From Coniferiporia sulphurascens (Eukaryota; Basidiomycota; Agaricomycetes; Hymenochaetales; Hymenochaetaceae): a stretch of 64,000 nucleotides of DNA. Location: positions 992,001 through 1,056,000 of the forward strand of contig NBBA01000007.1 of assembly GCA_002794785.1 (NCBI GenBank), read 5' to 3'. Below the pieces are notes generated by a model. It was not told where the DNA came from. It saw only the letters and a program-made list of their open reading frames with translations, and did not search any database. Position 1 is the stretch's first letter; each line of letters opens with the position of its first letter. Made by a program: the position numbers and the translations under genes. This document shows, piece after piece, positions 1 through 11,012 of the stretch.

Positions 1-335
1 TGACTGCCTTTCGGACTCCTAATCATATGTCCCAGCTGGTGCTCTCACCCTCCCTTTCTCCATTCTAAGCTACCTCCTTTGCCTGCACTCACCTGTTTGG
101 TATTGTCATAGTGATATGTATTCCTCCCTCTCCTATGGCCTTGTACGAATAGGGGCCCTCCACACTTTGGCACCCTTAGGGGAGCAGGGCCCCCGCCCAG
201 TTTCATGTGTTGCGCAATGACGGGCGCCTCTGTTGTTATGTAGTTAGGGCCCCCCCTCTGGGGGGGCAGCTTGTAATTATGTAATACTGCAGGAATAATA
301 AAAATTAAAAAAAATTTTAATTTAAAAAGTCCCCA
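1..335 (+). mobile_element. LINE 3' end (copy E1), beta-like
   Basis: The window opens on the TGA stop of ORF2. The rest is 3' UTR plus an A/T-rich tail (about 285-335). It carries both conserved 3' stem-loops. The outer stem is GGGGCCCT (152-159) with AGGGCCCC (186-193) around an inner CCC-TTAG-GGG. The terminal hairpin has seven C (250-256), loop TCT and seven G (260-266). The sequence between the stop and the first hairpin is closest to beta copies. The coding part lies to the left of the window. The tail abuts repeat R directly, so this LINE probably inserted into R. Confidence 0.9.
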
Positions 336-1155
336 CACCTGCACAGGGGGGGGTAACCCTCTGCCCTTCAGCAGTTGGCTTCGGTTGGGAGACCTTGGGT
401 TTGGGGAAACTCGGATCTGACCTTCGGGTTGGGACTTAAAATCCTGGGGCTGTGTTGTCCCTGGCATGACAAACCATAAAAACTGCTGCCCCAAATCCCA
501 AAAGGGTCTCTGATGACATCACTAGTTGATATAAGGAGATAGGGGCTTCTTAACACATGGTGTTGTGGTAAGAACCAGCCGACGTGAAAGCGACAGGCCA
601 CCATGGGCCTCTTGGGGGGATAACACTGGGGCTCACCTAGCATTTGTGGGAAGTCCCTGGTAGCTGGCCCTCTCCCATCAAAGTGGGAAGGACACTGGTA
701 CCCCTCGAGAGGTGGTTAGTCTGAGCAGACTCCCTGGCAGCTGTAACAAGCGCCAGGGTCCAAGCAAGGGCAACACATCAACTCCAGTATGCTGTGGATC
801 CAGAAGCGGGCCTTGTGCCTGAGTATTCCCCTTTGGGGCTCTGAAGCGTGTGCCAGGGAACAGGAAACTCCAGGGGGGCCTAGGAAACCCCTCCATTATG
901 GAGCGAGCTGTAGCGGTGGGGGATAGTTCCCTCCACTGGCTCCAGAGCACTAAATCTGGCGTGGGTGCGCATAGGAGTAAGTCCTATTGTGTGCTTAAGT
1001 TGATTCCCAGAAATGAGCGGCACTCTACAATGGAAAGTGGGGTAAGGGGGGGAATGTGTAGGGTAGGGGGGGCACCCAATGGGTGGGGTAGTGCCTATGG
1101 CGCCGTGACCCCCACTCAGAATGTCTCCCTGGCGTGGCACGCCCTTCCCAATCCA
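336..1155 (+). repeat. Unclassified non-coding repeat R, copy a (partial)
   Basis: No LINE homology and no supported ORF. Bases about 840-1155 match the reverse complement of 63660-64000 almost base for base, and the whole block aligns more loosely with 61800-62600. Shared blocks include TTGTCCCTGGCATGACAAA, AAAGGGTCTCTGATGA, AACACATGGTG and GGGAATGTGTAGGGTAGGGG. This copy ends at 1155 inside the repeat unit: the copy at 63579-64000 continues about 120 bp beyond the equivalent point. I see no terminal inverted repeats, target duplication or A-rich tail, so the class is open. R could be a non-autonomous element, part of another transposon, or a structured RNA gene. Confidence 0.6.
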
Positions 1156-4100
1156 GCCTCTCGGTCTGCCCATTCATTTCTGGGAATGTCGGAGTGACCC
1201 GGGCACCACATGAAGTGGACAGAGAGATCTGGGTATGAATCCAGAAGGGTCTGGACCCCAGCCTTCCATTGGTGAAGGAGATGGGTGCCTGGTACTGGCG
1301 CCCAGGTGCAGATAAGGTGGAGTGCCATCAGCGAATCTGACAGGAAGAAGATGTCAGATGCGACTGGCAGAAGGTCCCGGAGGTGGTGTGCTGCCCAGCT
1401 CGGTGCAGAGGTGAGGGAGAAGATCTCTGCATCTGTGGCTGTTGCACAGGTGGGGGAGGCCAGCTGGTGGGACTTAAGGTGGGTAAGGCCCTTCATGGTG
1501 CAAATGGCTGATCCAGATTTCGTACCCATGCATGAGCCATTGGTGAAAACCTGGAGGTGGGGGAGGGTGCTCAGGGAGCAAGCAGCAGCCACAAATTCCT
1601 TGCGGGTGTCCTTGCTGACCAGAGTGATAGGAGTGGCAAATGAGACTCGTCCGGTCATAAATGCCAGAGGGTCCGTCCACAGGGGATGAGTGTATGCAGG
1701 GACCAGTTGAACCCGGGGGACCCAGACCTGCAGAGAAGTGGAAAAGGGACAGTTAGTTACGTTTTTATTATAGCATTTTCTACTGATGGAGTGCGGGGTG
1801 CGCCAGAGGCACAGAGAGTGGAGGGTCTTAGCATACTCGAAGTAATAAGAAAGAGGGGGGAGGGAACAAAGAAAATTTGTGGAAAAGGGGGAGGCGCCTT
1901 TGTAGACACCGAGAATCCATCTGCATGCCGTGTTTTGCACAGCCTGCAGGCGGCTTACTAATGTTTTTTGGCATCAGCCATGATACCAAACCAGTGCGCC
2001 CCACATGAGGATGGAGTGGACACAGGCAGTGTACAGTCGATGGAGGAGAAGGGCCGAGATTCCACATTCAGTGTTTCCGAGAATGCAGAGGGTGGTGTTA
2101 AGCTCAACGGTTACGCAGTGATTGACGTCGGGGCTTCCTGATCGTCGGGACTGATGGTACAGCAATGGGGCTTCCTAGATGTCGTAAGTCGAAGGTGATC
2201 GTCGAGGGGCTTCCTGATCAACAATGTGGACACAGTATGCTTCTTAGTGGAGTCGGGTTACGACGAAGCGACTAATGGCCAAGTGGCACACAGTAGACTG
2301 GTGGTAGCAGATAATGGGCTTGTATGAACAAAGAGCACAAGCTTAGGGCTTGTGCTACTGAAGTTACATGCTTATATGCTACTCTATGTGTTTACTACTG
2401 TAGCGGCCTGTGTAGGGTAGTTTACCAGACTATGGAAGGTCATGGAAACCCAAGGAATGCCTTGGTAATACAAGTAGGGCTATCAGTAAGCAAGGCACAT
2501 CATGATGGTGCAATAAGGCGTCATCATGGCGTCTTATGGCGCAAGGTGAATAAGGATGAGTAAGGCAAAGAAATGGGGGAGTTGCACTGACTGATGATGA
2601 TGAAGGTGAAGTGAGTCAGCGCAGTAAGGGAAAGTAAAGGAAATTTGTAACAGGTGGCAAGTGTGGAGAGGCCTTTGGAGTGCATGCATTCCACATGGGC
2701 CTTGAATGTGAGGGCGGGGTCCCACCAAATTCCCAGCCAACAGAGTGGGATAGAGGGTCGGATGAGTGTGGTGGGGGCGACCCAAACCCCAGTGGTGTCC
2801 CAGTCGGTGTAGGTGGCTGAATGGCATCGGGGTGGGTGGAAGTGTTGGCACTCCATTTTGGCGGCCTCAATGTTGAGACCAATGGCACCAAAGTGGGCAT
2901 TGAGTTGGTGGTAGGCGTTAGACAATTGCTGGCAGTTGGATGCCACGCTGGGTCCGACACACACAAGGAGGTGGTCGTCAACATATGCAAGGGCGGTGGT
3001 GCTGGTTTGGTGAAATTTCCGGAGGACCACACCCACAAATATCGTCAAGAGGATCGGTGAGACTGGTGACCCTTGAGGGGTGCCGAGGTCGGGTTTCTGT
3101 GCGGTTGGGAGGGTGGTGCCGTCGAAGGCGATGGCCACCTGCCAGTCTGTCATGAAGGACAGGCACCAGTCCGCCATATCAGGTGGGCACTGGAGGTCCA
3201 ACAGTTGTTGGTGGAGGAGTTGCGGGTGAACTGAGTCGAAGAAACCCTGTATGTCGACTGCTAGGACTGAGCATACACAGCCCTTGGCATGGGCTCACTC
3301 TGCAATCTGTAAGAGGTGCTGGGTGGTGTCATAGACAGAATGTCCCTGATGCCCCCTGTATTGGTTAGGTGGCAGCCAGTCCCTCGTATTAGTGAGGAAC
3401 TGGAGCCGGTTAGCAATTATCTTTTCAAGGAGTTTCCCTAGGGTCTCCTCAAGGGTAATGGGCTGGTATGATCACGGCGAAAAGGGGTCCTTCTTGTTTG
3501 GCTTCCGAAGCATCATGACTTTTGCCACCCGCCAGCACTTGGGGTGGTGCCCCATGTGCAGGCAGTCGTTGAAAAGGGTGAGAATCTCGTCGGGGTAGGC
3601 GTCCACCACCCATTTTAGGGGGCAGTAGCCGATGCCTGGGAGGCCTGGAGCCAACAAGTTAGAGGTGTCGGACAGTGCCCCCATGAGCTCCGGAAGGAGT
3701 ATGGGTGGGGCAGCTGGTTGGAGGGGAGGTGGTGGGGTGTCGGCCGCTTGGTGGGGTGGCGGGGGTGCAAAGAAAGTGGTGTGGAAAAGCTCACCTTTCT
3801 CATCATCCGTTTGGGTGAAGGTGCCATCGCGTTTCTTGAGCAAGGGGATTGGGGTAGGACGGTTGCCAAGGCCACGTTTGGCCCAGCTCTAGATGTTGGA
3901 GGCATCTGCCTGGTCGGCTTGGTTGGCATAGAACTGCCGCTTGGCCACTCGAACCCCATGTTTGAATGCACGGTGGGCTGCTGACTGCTGAAGGGGGGTG
4001 GTGGCTGTCAAGATCCCCTGGAGGAGAGTCTTACACATTGGGGTCCACCAGGGGACCTCGGTTTTAGATGGCTTGGCGAGTTGGGTGAAGGGTGCGAGGG

Positions 4101-5016
4101 TGGCGATCATAGAGTCGACCACTGCCTGCACTTTAATGTCTAGGGTGAGGGTGCTGTTCACTGCTAGGTGAAAGGCAGATTCAAGTAATGGAAAGGCGAT
4201 GTCGGACCATTCCTCCCTGTCGGCTGGGAGTAACCGGCGGGTTTTGATGACTGGGGTTGGGGGCCGAAAAGGCAGGGACCATCGCAGCATTGCATGGTCA
4301 GACAAAGGGGAGGTGGTTGATGTGCCTGAATCTAGAATTGTGTCAGGGTTTATTGCAGGAGGGGTCCAGATCATGTCAATTGGGCACCGTCAACGATTGT
4401 CAATGGGCCATGAGTCAGAATCCGGGAGGTGGGCTGGTGCAAGGCCATGCTCTCGGAAGAAGTCATCGAGGGGTTGTGCCCTCAAGTCCTCCTGCTGCGA
4501 GGCAAGGAGTTCGGACCACGAATGGTGGTGATGGTTGAAGTCGCCCACCACAAGTAGAGTGGAGGCCAAGGCCAGTGGGATTGCGAGGAGGAAAGACTCA
4601 CCGGGGTAGAGGGGGGTAGTGGTGGTGCGATCCAGGGGGTGCATGCCATAGTAGTTGCAGAGGTGGATCATTAGGTGGGAGCGGATTTCGATGGTGAGGA
4701 CATCAGTGCCGGAGGAGGCGGCCCCAAGGACTGACCACGCAGTTGGGGGGATGGCACGGGATACATATGTGACGACCCTCGGCCGTGTGGCCAGGGGGAG
4801 GACTGCGGTGTACCCTGGGAGGGATGGTACATTGAGGATTGGCATACCAGTGGGGTTGGTGAGGGAGGGTTGGAGACCGATTTGGTACCAGGGTGGTTCC
4901 TGTATCAAAATGATGGTGGGTGGGGATGGGTCAGTGGTAAGGATCGGGATAAGGGAATGGACCACAGCTAAAGAGCAGGCAGCATTCCACTGAAGAATAG
5001 AGATGTCTCTATTCAT
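1156..5016 (-). pseudogene. LINE A ORF2: endonuclease, RT, partial RNase H
   Basis: Encodes the replication enzyme of the LINE: it nicks target DNA and copies LINE RNA at the nick. Starts at ATG 5016, overlapping the ORF1 stop (ATGA). Endonuclease motifs in order: LQWNA, IQEPPW, GDFNHHHHSW, SDHAMLRW. The RT follows, with GTPQGSPVSPIL and an intact YVDD (near 2980), then RNase H. Broken by frameshifts, by stops, by solo LTR1 at 2096-2652 and by loss of the C-terminus at 1156. The first RNase H catalytic Asp is Asn (TNG instead of TDG, codon at 1539-1541), a CpG-type change. Confidence 0.87.
2096..2652 (-). mobile_element. Solo LTR1 (557 bp), TSD GGTGG
   Basis: Begins TGTTAAGC and ends TTGTAACA, flanked by perfect 5-bp duplications GGTGG (2091-2095 and 2653-2657), inside LINE A ORF2. 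Strand is inferred from a TATA-like TATAAG (plus-strand cttata, 2371-2376). An inverted repeat AGCACAAGC/GCTTGTGCT lies at 2334-2356. Three copies of GGGGCTTCC lie at about 2130, 2167 and 2206. No primer-binding site or internal region adjoins it, so it is a solo LTR left by LTR-LTR recombination. Confidence 0.93.
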
Positions 5017-6702
5017 TGGTCCTCCATATGTTCGTCGTCGGGCCCTTCAACAGCCTCCATGATCTGGCAGTAGCACTGTTTCTTGGGGCATTGAGGGAGG
5101 GTGGCGGGGTGGTTGCCTTTGCAGTTTGTGCAATAGTGAGGATGAGGGCAGTGGTTGCCCTCGATGGCTTCGGTGGCGCAGGATGCGCATGACTTACAGT
5201 GGTTATGGGTTAGATGACCTCCTCTGCAGTTGGTGCAGCATGGCTGGGCACGGCAGCCTTTCGTCCCGTGTCCTAGGCCCTGGCAGCGCTCACATTGGGT
5301 GAGGCTGGGGCAGTAGGGGGGGACCGAGAGGGAGAGGGCGGAGCTGAACAGCCAAACACGCGGGCGCTTGAGCAGCTGTGCACAAATTGATCTGCCAGGG
5401 TCGGAGAAGGAGAACGCCATGGGGCACTTCTGGAGGGTCAGGAGGTGGTCCTTGGTGGCAGCAAAGTGGGGGTTGACGACAAAGTCGAGGGGGCGGAGTG
5501 CCGGGTTGTTCTGGATTTTGGCCATGAGGGCCTTTGGGGAAATGGTGTGGCCGTTCTGGCCAAAGAGGTAGTCCACACAGGGCACCATAGAGATGCGGAG
5601 TGCGGACCGGGGACGGACACGGACTGGGTTGAGGATGTACTGGGTGGGGATCTTGTCAATCGCCACCGAGAGGCACCGGTCTCGCATGTGGGCCGCAAAT
5701 GCTGCAGAGTGTCAATCTATGATTGTGTCTGTGGCAGGAGAGGCAGAGGCGGGGCGCTTAGCAAAGGAGGTCACGAGGTTGCCTTTCACATTGAAGGAGG
5801 AGGCCAGGACTGTGACCTGATCAGCAGTGGGGAGGGAGGAGAAAAACTCACAAGCCGTGGCAGTGAGGCGCATAGCTGGGAGTTAGATCTTGGCTTTCAG
5901 GGTGATGGTTGGGATAAGGACCAGGATGGGGTCCTTGGTGTACATCGGGGGCGGGGGCGAGACCTGGTGCTGTTTCTTCTTGTGCATCACAGTGGTGAAA
6001 ACGGTGCCAGCAGCTGGGGCGACCGGGTTGGGGTTGGAGGCGGTTGGCGGGGCCGGGGAAGCCGCTACCTGGGCATAGGAAGTTGGTGCCGCGGTGATGG
6101 CGGCTTGGGTGGTAGTGGTGGAGGGGGCCTGGGCCTTCTGGGCCTGTGGGGCATGGGGCGCAGGCTGGTTGATGAGGGTTGAGACCTGCCAGGAGATGGT
6201 GGCAACTTCTGTGGAGAGCTGCTTAATGATGTTAGTCAGCGCAGCTACGTCAGGTGACATGTTGGCGGTTCCAGGGGTCCTGGTCGGGGTAGAGGGTTGG
6301 TTTGCGGTGGCCGGGGTCCTTTGCAGGGGGGGAGCTGGGGCGAAGGGCGCTGGCAGGGAGGCTTCCACCCCCCCTTGCGATGTTGTAGGCCATCTCCATG
6401 TTGTGGGAGACGATGTGCTGGGGGTCCTTCTCGTCCCTAAAAATGCTGGTGATTGTCTGTTGGACGTTCCAAAGGAGGTCGCCCACAAACTGAGCAGCTG
6501 CATGGTCGGTCTCTGCAGTATTGGAGCGGTGGGTCTTCTGGTTGAAGTCCTCCAGCACTCAGGAGATGGAGTACATGAAGTTCGACATGTGTCGCTCGAA
6601 CTGGCCTTGAGGGTGGGGTCAGGGGGTGTGTGGGGAGAGGGCTTCAGATGATCACTTATGGGTGAGCAGTGGCAAGAGTGTGTGCGGGTTCTCAAGGACG
6701 TC
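5013..6702 (-). pseudogene. LINE A ORF1 (gag-like, zinc knuckles), 5' truncated
   Basis: Nucleic-acid-binding protein of the LINE RNP. From N- to C-terminus: a low-complexity Pro/Thr/Ala region, a basic patch before a VSPPPPMYTKDPILVL-like segment, then a domain with DFVVNPHFAATKDH and RVWLF. Three knuckles follow near 5090-5310: CERCQGLGHGTKGC (CX2CX4HX4C), CTNCRGGHLTHNHC, CTNCKGNHPATLPQC. It ends MEDQ with TGA overlapping the ORF2 ATG. Frame breaks near 5700 and 5880 disrupt it, and the first residues are removed by LINE B at 6703. Confidence 0.85.
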
Positions 6703-7015
6703 TTTTTATTATTATTATTATTCCTGCAGTATTACATAATTACAAGCTGCCCCCCTGAAGGGGGGGCCCTAGTTACATAACAACGGAGGCGCCTGTCATT
6801 GTGCAACACACAAAACTGGGTGGGGGCCCTGCTCCCCAAGGGGAGCTGAAGTGTGAAGAGCCCCTATTAGTGCAAAGCCAGAAGGAAAAAGGGAGGAATA
6901 CATATCACTACAACAATACCAAGTGGACGAGGGCAGGTAAAGGAGGTAGCTTAGAATAGAGAAAGGGAGGGTGAGAGCACCAGCCGAGACATACAATGAG
7001 GAGTCCAAAAGGTGG
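6703..7015 (-). other. LINE B 3' UTR, stem-loops and (TAA)n tail
   Basis: Contains the conserved CTGCAGGAATAAT end, a C-run/G-run terminal hairpin and the upper stem. Here the upper stem is GGGGCTCT paired with AGGGCCCC, giving one G-U wobble. It is the only imperfect pairing of this stem among the copies in the window. Confidence 0.8.
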
Positions 7016-10000
7016 TCACAAATCAGGGAGAAAGGGTGGAAGCATACCTGAAAGCTCCAAGAGAGCTGGGTCCGAGTCCTGGGTCCAGGGTCCGAGCATA
7101 CAATGCATGTAGTCCCGGAGGAGGTTTAAGTTCATGTCCTCGTTGGTGGGGTGGCCGTCGAGTTCCATCGCAGCGAAAGCCAGATGGATAGTGCTCACGG
7201 TTCTGTCTGAGAGGCGGTTCAGGTGCCCTGTTAGCCTAAGCCAGCGGCGCAGAACCAGGATAAGGTTCTCCTCAGCCCATTCTGAATGGTGGGCTGGGAG
7301 AGGGATTTTGGTTGGCCAGATGCGCCAGATCCAGGGTCGGAATATAGTGCACCCACCTAAAATGTGGGCAGTCATCTGCGCCAGCCATAGTGGGTGGTTG
7401 TGCCACCTGCAGTGGGAGATCAAGCCATGCCTGTGTTGGTAGGTTGAGTCAAAGCTTAGCCAGTAGCCCCTGTAGGGACCGGCATGGCAGAGGACTTGTG
7501 CTACTGCAGAAAGATGATGGTGAGGGTGGTCCACTGAATGGGTGAGCAGTTTCTGTGGGTGGTGAGAGGGGATGCCATGTACTGCCAAGTATTTGTCAGC
7601 GGTGGAGGCAAGGGGGCGGGCCAGTGATAGCATCCACCATTTGACTAGGGTCTTGGTGGCCACTTCCTTGAGTGCGGAGATGGATGGCGCAAGTTGTGAG
7701 GGGGGGAGCTCTGTGGCGAGTTTCGCTTCGTCGTCAGCCCATTCATTCCCGGGGACGTCCAAATGACCTGGACACCACACAAAATGGATGGTGAGGCCTG
7801 GATGTGAGTCCAGAAGCGTCTCGACCCCCACTTTCCAAAGGTGGAAGAGATGGGCGCCAGGAATGGCGGCCCAACTGCGGAAGAGGTTGAGTGCCGTCAG
7901 CGAATCAGACAAAAAGAACAGGTCTGATGCAACAGGCAAGTGTGTGCAGAGGCGGTGTGCGGCCCAGCCCGGAGCAGTGGCGAGGGAGAAAATTTCCATG
8001 TCCGTGGCCATTGCGCAGGTGGGGGAGGCGAGTCGGTGGGACCTAATTTTGGTGAGGCCTCACATGGCGCAGATGGCGGATCCCAAGGCAGTTCCGATGC
8101 GGGAGCCATCGGTGAAGACCTGGAGGTGGGGGGTGGTGCTGAGGTCTAGGGCAGCCTGTATGAACTTGTTGTGTGTGTCTCCTGTGACCGGGAGGGAGGG
8201 GAGGGTGAAGGTGACCTGTCTGCCTGTAAAGGCCAGCAGATCCTTCCATGGGGGATGTGTGTATGCAGGGACTGGTTGTACCTGAGGGACTCAGACCTGC
8301 AGAGAAAGGGAAAAAGGTCTATTAGTTACATTGTGAAAGTGTTTGCGGCCAATAGAGTGGGGGGTGCGCCATAGGCGCAGAGAATGGGACGTTTTTAAGT
8401 ACTTGAAATAAAAAGGGAGGGGAGGGACTGAGCATAGGAAATTAGTTGAAAAAGGGGAGGCGCCTTTGTAGATGCCTAGGATCCACCAGCAGGCCATGTT
8501 TTGCACAGACTGGAGGCGGTTGATCAAGGTTTTTTGGTGGCGGCCATGGTACCAGATGGGGGCGCCCCATGCTAAGACGGAGCGGACGCAGCTGGTGTAG
8601 AGTCGACGGAGGAGGAGGGCCGATACTCCGCGTTCAGTGTTGCCTAGGATGCAGAGGGCGGTGAGGGTGGATAGTCCCTTGGAGCACATTTGCTTGACAT
8701 GGGGCTTGAAGGTCAGGCCTGGATCCCACCAGATCCCAAGCCACCGGAGTGGATGGGAGGGTCGGATGAGGGTGTTGGGGTCGATTTGAATCCCAGCGGT
8801 GTCCCAGCCATGGTAGCCGGTTCTGCGTCGAGGTGGGTGAAAGTGGAGTGCCTCTGTTTTGGCAGCTTCGATGTTGAGACCGATGTCACCAAAGAGGCCA
8901 TTGAGTTGGTGATATGCCTCGGCCAAGTGGCGGCAGTTGGATGCTACTGAGGGGCCAACACATATTAGTAGATGGTCATCAACATATGTGAGTGCTGTGG
9001 TGCTGGCTTGGTGAAAGCACCGGAGGACCACGCCTGCAAAGATCGTTGATAGGATGGGGGAGACAGGTGATCCCTGAGGGGTACCAAAGTCGGGTTTCGG
9101 GGTGGTTGGGAGGGTGGTGCCGTCGTAGGCAACTGCGACCTGCCTGTCCATCATGAAGGAGAGACACCGGTCCGCCATGTCGGGTGGGCACTGGAGCTCC
9201 AGCAATTGCCAGTGGAGGAGGCGGGGGTGCACCGAGTCGAAAAAGCCCTGAATGTCGACCACTAGGATCAAACACACAAGGCCCTTCACATGGGCATTCT
9301 CCGCTATCTGTAAGAGGTGTTGGGTGGCATCATAGACTGAGTGTCCTTGACGCCCCCCATACTGGTTAGGTGGCAGCCAGTCCTGCATGTTAGCGAGGAA
9401 CTGGAGCCAGTTAGCTATAATCTTTTCGAGGAGTTTCCCTAGGGTTTCCTCAAGGGTAATGGGCCGATAAGAGTGTGGCGAAAAGGGGTCCTTTTTGTTA
9501 GGCTTTCAGAGCATAACCACTTTTTGCCACCCACCAACACTTGGGGTGGTGCCCCATGCACAGGCAGTCATTGAAAAGTGTCAGAATCTCTTCAGGGTAA
9601 GCTTCCACCACCCATTTCAGGGGGTGGTAGCCTATTCCTGAGAGGCCTGGAACTGACAAATTGGAGGTGTTGGACAGTGCCCCCATGAGCTCGGTGAGGA
9701 GGATCGGCAGGGCAGCTGGTTGGGGTGGTGGGGGCGGATTTTGTTCCATTGGCAGGGGAGGCATGAAGAAAGTTTCACAGAATAGCTCACCTTTCTCATC
9801 ATCTGACTGGGTGAAGGTGCCATCTTGTCATTTAAGGGACGGGATGGGTGTAGGGCGGGTGCCGAGGCCCCGTTTGGCCCAGGTCCAGATGTTGGAGGCA
9901 TCCGCTTCGGCCGCTTGGTCAGCATAGAACTGCCGCTTAGCCGTGCGCACTCCGCATTTGAAAGCTTGGTGTGCTGACACTCATTGGAGGGGGGTGGTAG

Positions 10001-11012
10001 CTGTTGAGATGGTGGTCAGTAGGTTTTTGCATGTTGGAATCCACCAGGGGACCTCCGTTTTCGACAGTTTCGAGAGGTGGGTGAATGGCTTGAGGGCCGC
10101 CACCATGGCTGCTACCACAGCATCGGCTTTGTTGTCCAGGGTGAGGGTGTTGTGGACCGGGAGGTCGAAAGCAAGGTCCAGTAAAGGGAAGGCGATGTTG
10201 GTCCATTCCTCTTTGTTGGCTGGTAGTAGCCGGCGGGTCTTGAGGACCAGAGGTGGGGGCTGAAAAGGGATAGACCAGCGTAACATTGCATGGTCTGACA
10301 GTGGGGAAAGGTCGGAGGTGGCCGAGTCCAGGATGGCGTCGGGGTTGATGGAGGGGGGGGGCCATATCATGTCTATGGGGCACCTTAGGCAGTTGCCATT
10401 GGGCCTTGAGTCAGAGTCAGGTAGATGGGCAGGCACTAGGCCATGCCCATGGAAAAAGTCGTTGAGGGGTTGTGCCCTCAATTCCTCTGGCCATGAGGCG
10501 GAGAGTTCAGACCATGTGGGGTGGCGACAGTTGAAGTCGCCTGCCACAAGGAGGGTGGTGGCTAGTTCCGAGGGGAGCGAAAAAAGGAATAACTCACCTG
10601 GGTACTGTGGGGGGGCCCCAACCTGGTCTGGGGGTGACATGTTGTAATAGTTGCACACCTGGATCGTGAGGGAGGATCGGATTTCCACAGTGAGGGTGTC
10701 AGTGCCATGGGAGGCAGTTCTGAGAACTGACCATGAAGTTGGGGGGAGGGCGCATGCCACATAGGTGACTACCCTGGGGTGGGAGTCAGGGGGTAGGACC
10801 GGTGTGTAGCCCGGAATGTTGGGGATGTTGAACACTGGTGTACCAGTGGGGTCAGTGAGGGATGGTTGCAGGCCGATTTGGTACCAGGAGGGTTCCTGGA
10901 TAAGAATTAGGTGTGGTGGGGAAGGAGTGTCAGTAAGGAGCAGGATCAGGGAGTTTATCATTGCAAGTGAGCAGGTGGTGTTCCACTGCATGACGGAGAT
11001 GTCTCCAATCAT
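7016..11012 (-). pseudogene. LINE B ORF2: endonuclease, RT, RNase H
   Basis: Starts at ATG 11012, sharing one base with the ORF1 stop (TAATG). Endonuclease about 9980-11012 (ISVMQWN, IQEPSW, GDFNCRHPTW, SDHAMLRWS). RT about 8290-9800 with VVDIQGFFDSV (motif A), FGTPQGSPVSPILS (B) and TYVDDHL (C, near 8980), all catalytic residues present. RNase H 7016-8290 with TDGSRIG, FLSDSLTAL and WCPGHLDVPGNEWAD, then the C-terminal Cys/His block. Lesions: TGA at 8288-8290 (CGA in other copies), a TGA near 9978 (also CGA elsewhere), a frameshift near 9525, and a further break near 8060. Confidence 0.9.

Larger units (their letters stand above)
1156..6702 (-). mobile_element. LINE A, subfamily alpha, truncated at both ends
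   Basis: Minus-strand LINE reading from ORF1 (right) to RNase H (left), interrupted by solo LTR1 at 2096-2652. The 3' end is missing: homology stops at 1156 in RNase H, just after GNEWADREA, and repeat R follows, so about 0.8 kb including the 3' UTR is lost. Loss of a LINE 3' end is not produced by normal target-primed insertion and implies a later rearrangement. The right end, in ORF1, is cut by the tail of LINE B at 6703. The missing first part of ORF1 is not found on the far side of B. Confidence 0.88.

Noticed and set aside
5445..6182. Long Gly/Val-rich open frames opposite LINE ORF1 and ORF2 (for example 5445-6182, 56384-57127, 11973-12614)
   Set aside because: They are antisense shadows of Pro/Ala-rich, GC-rich ORF1; they have no recognisable domain and no start or stop conservation between copies.
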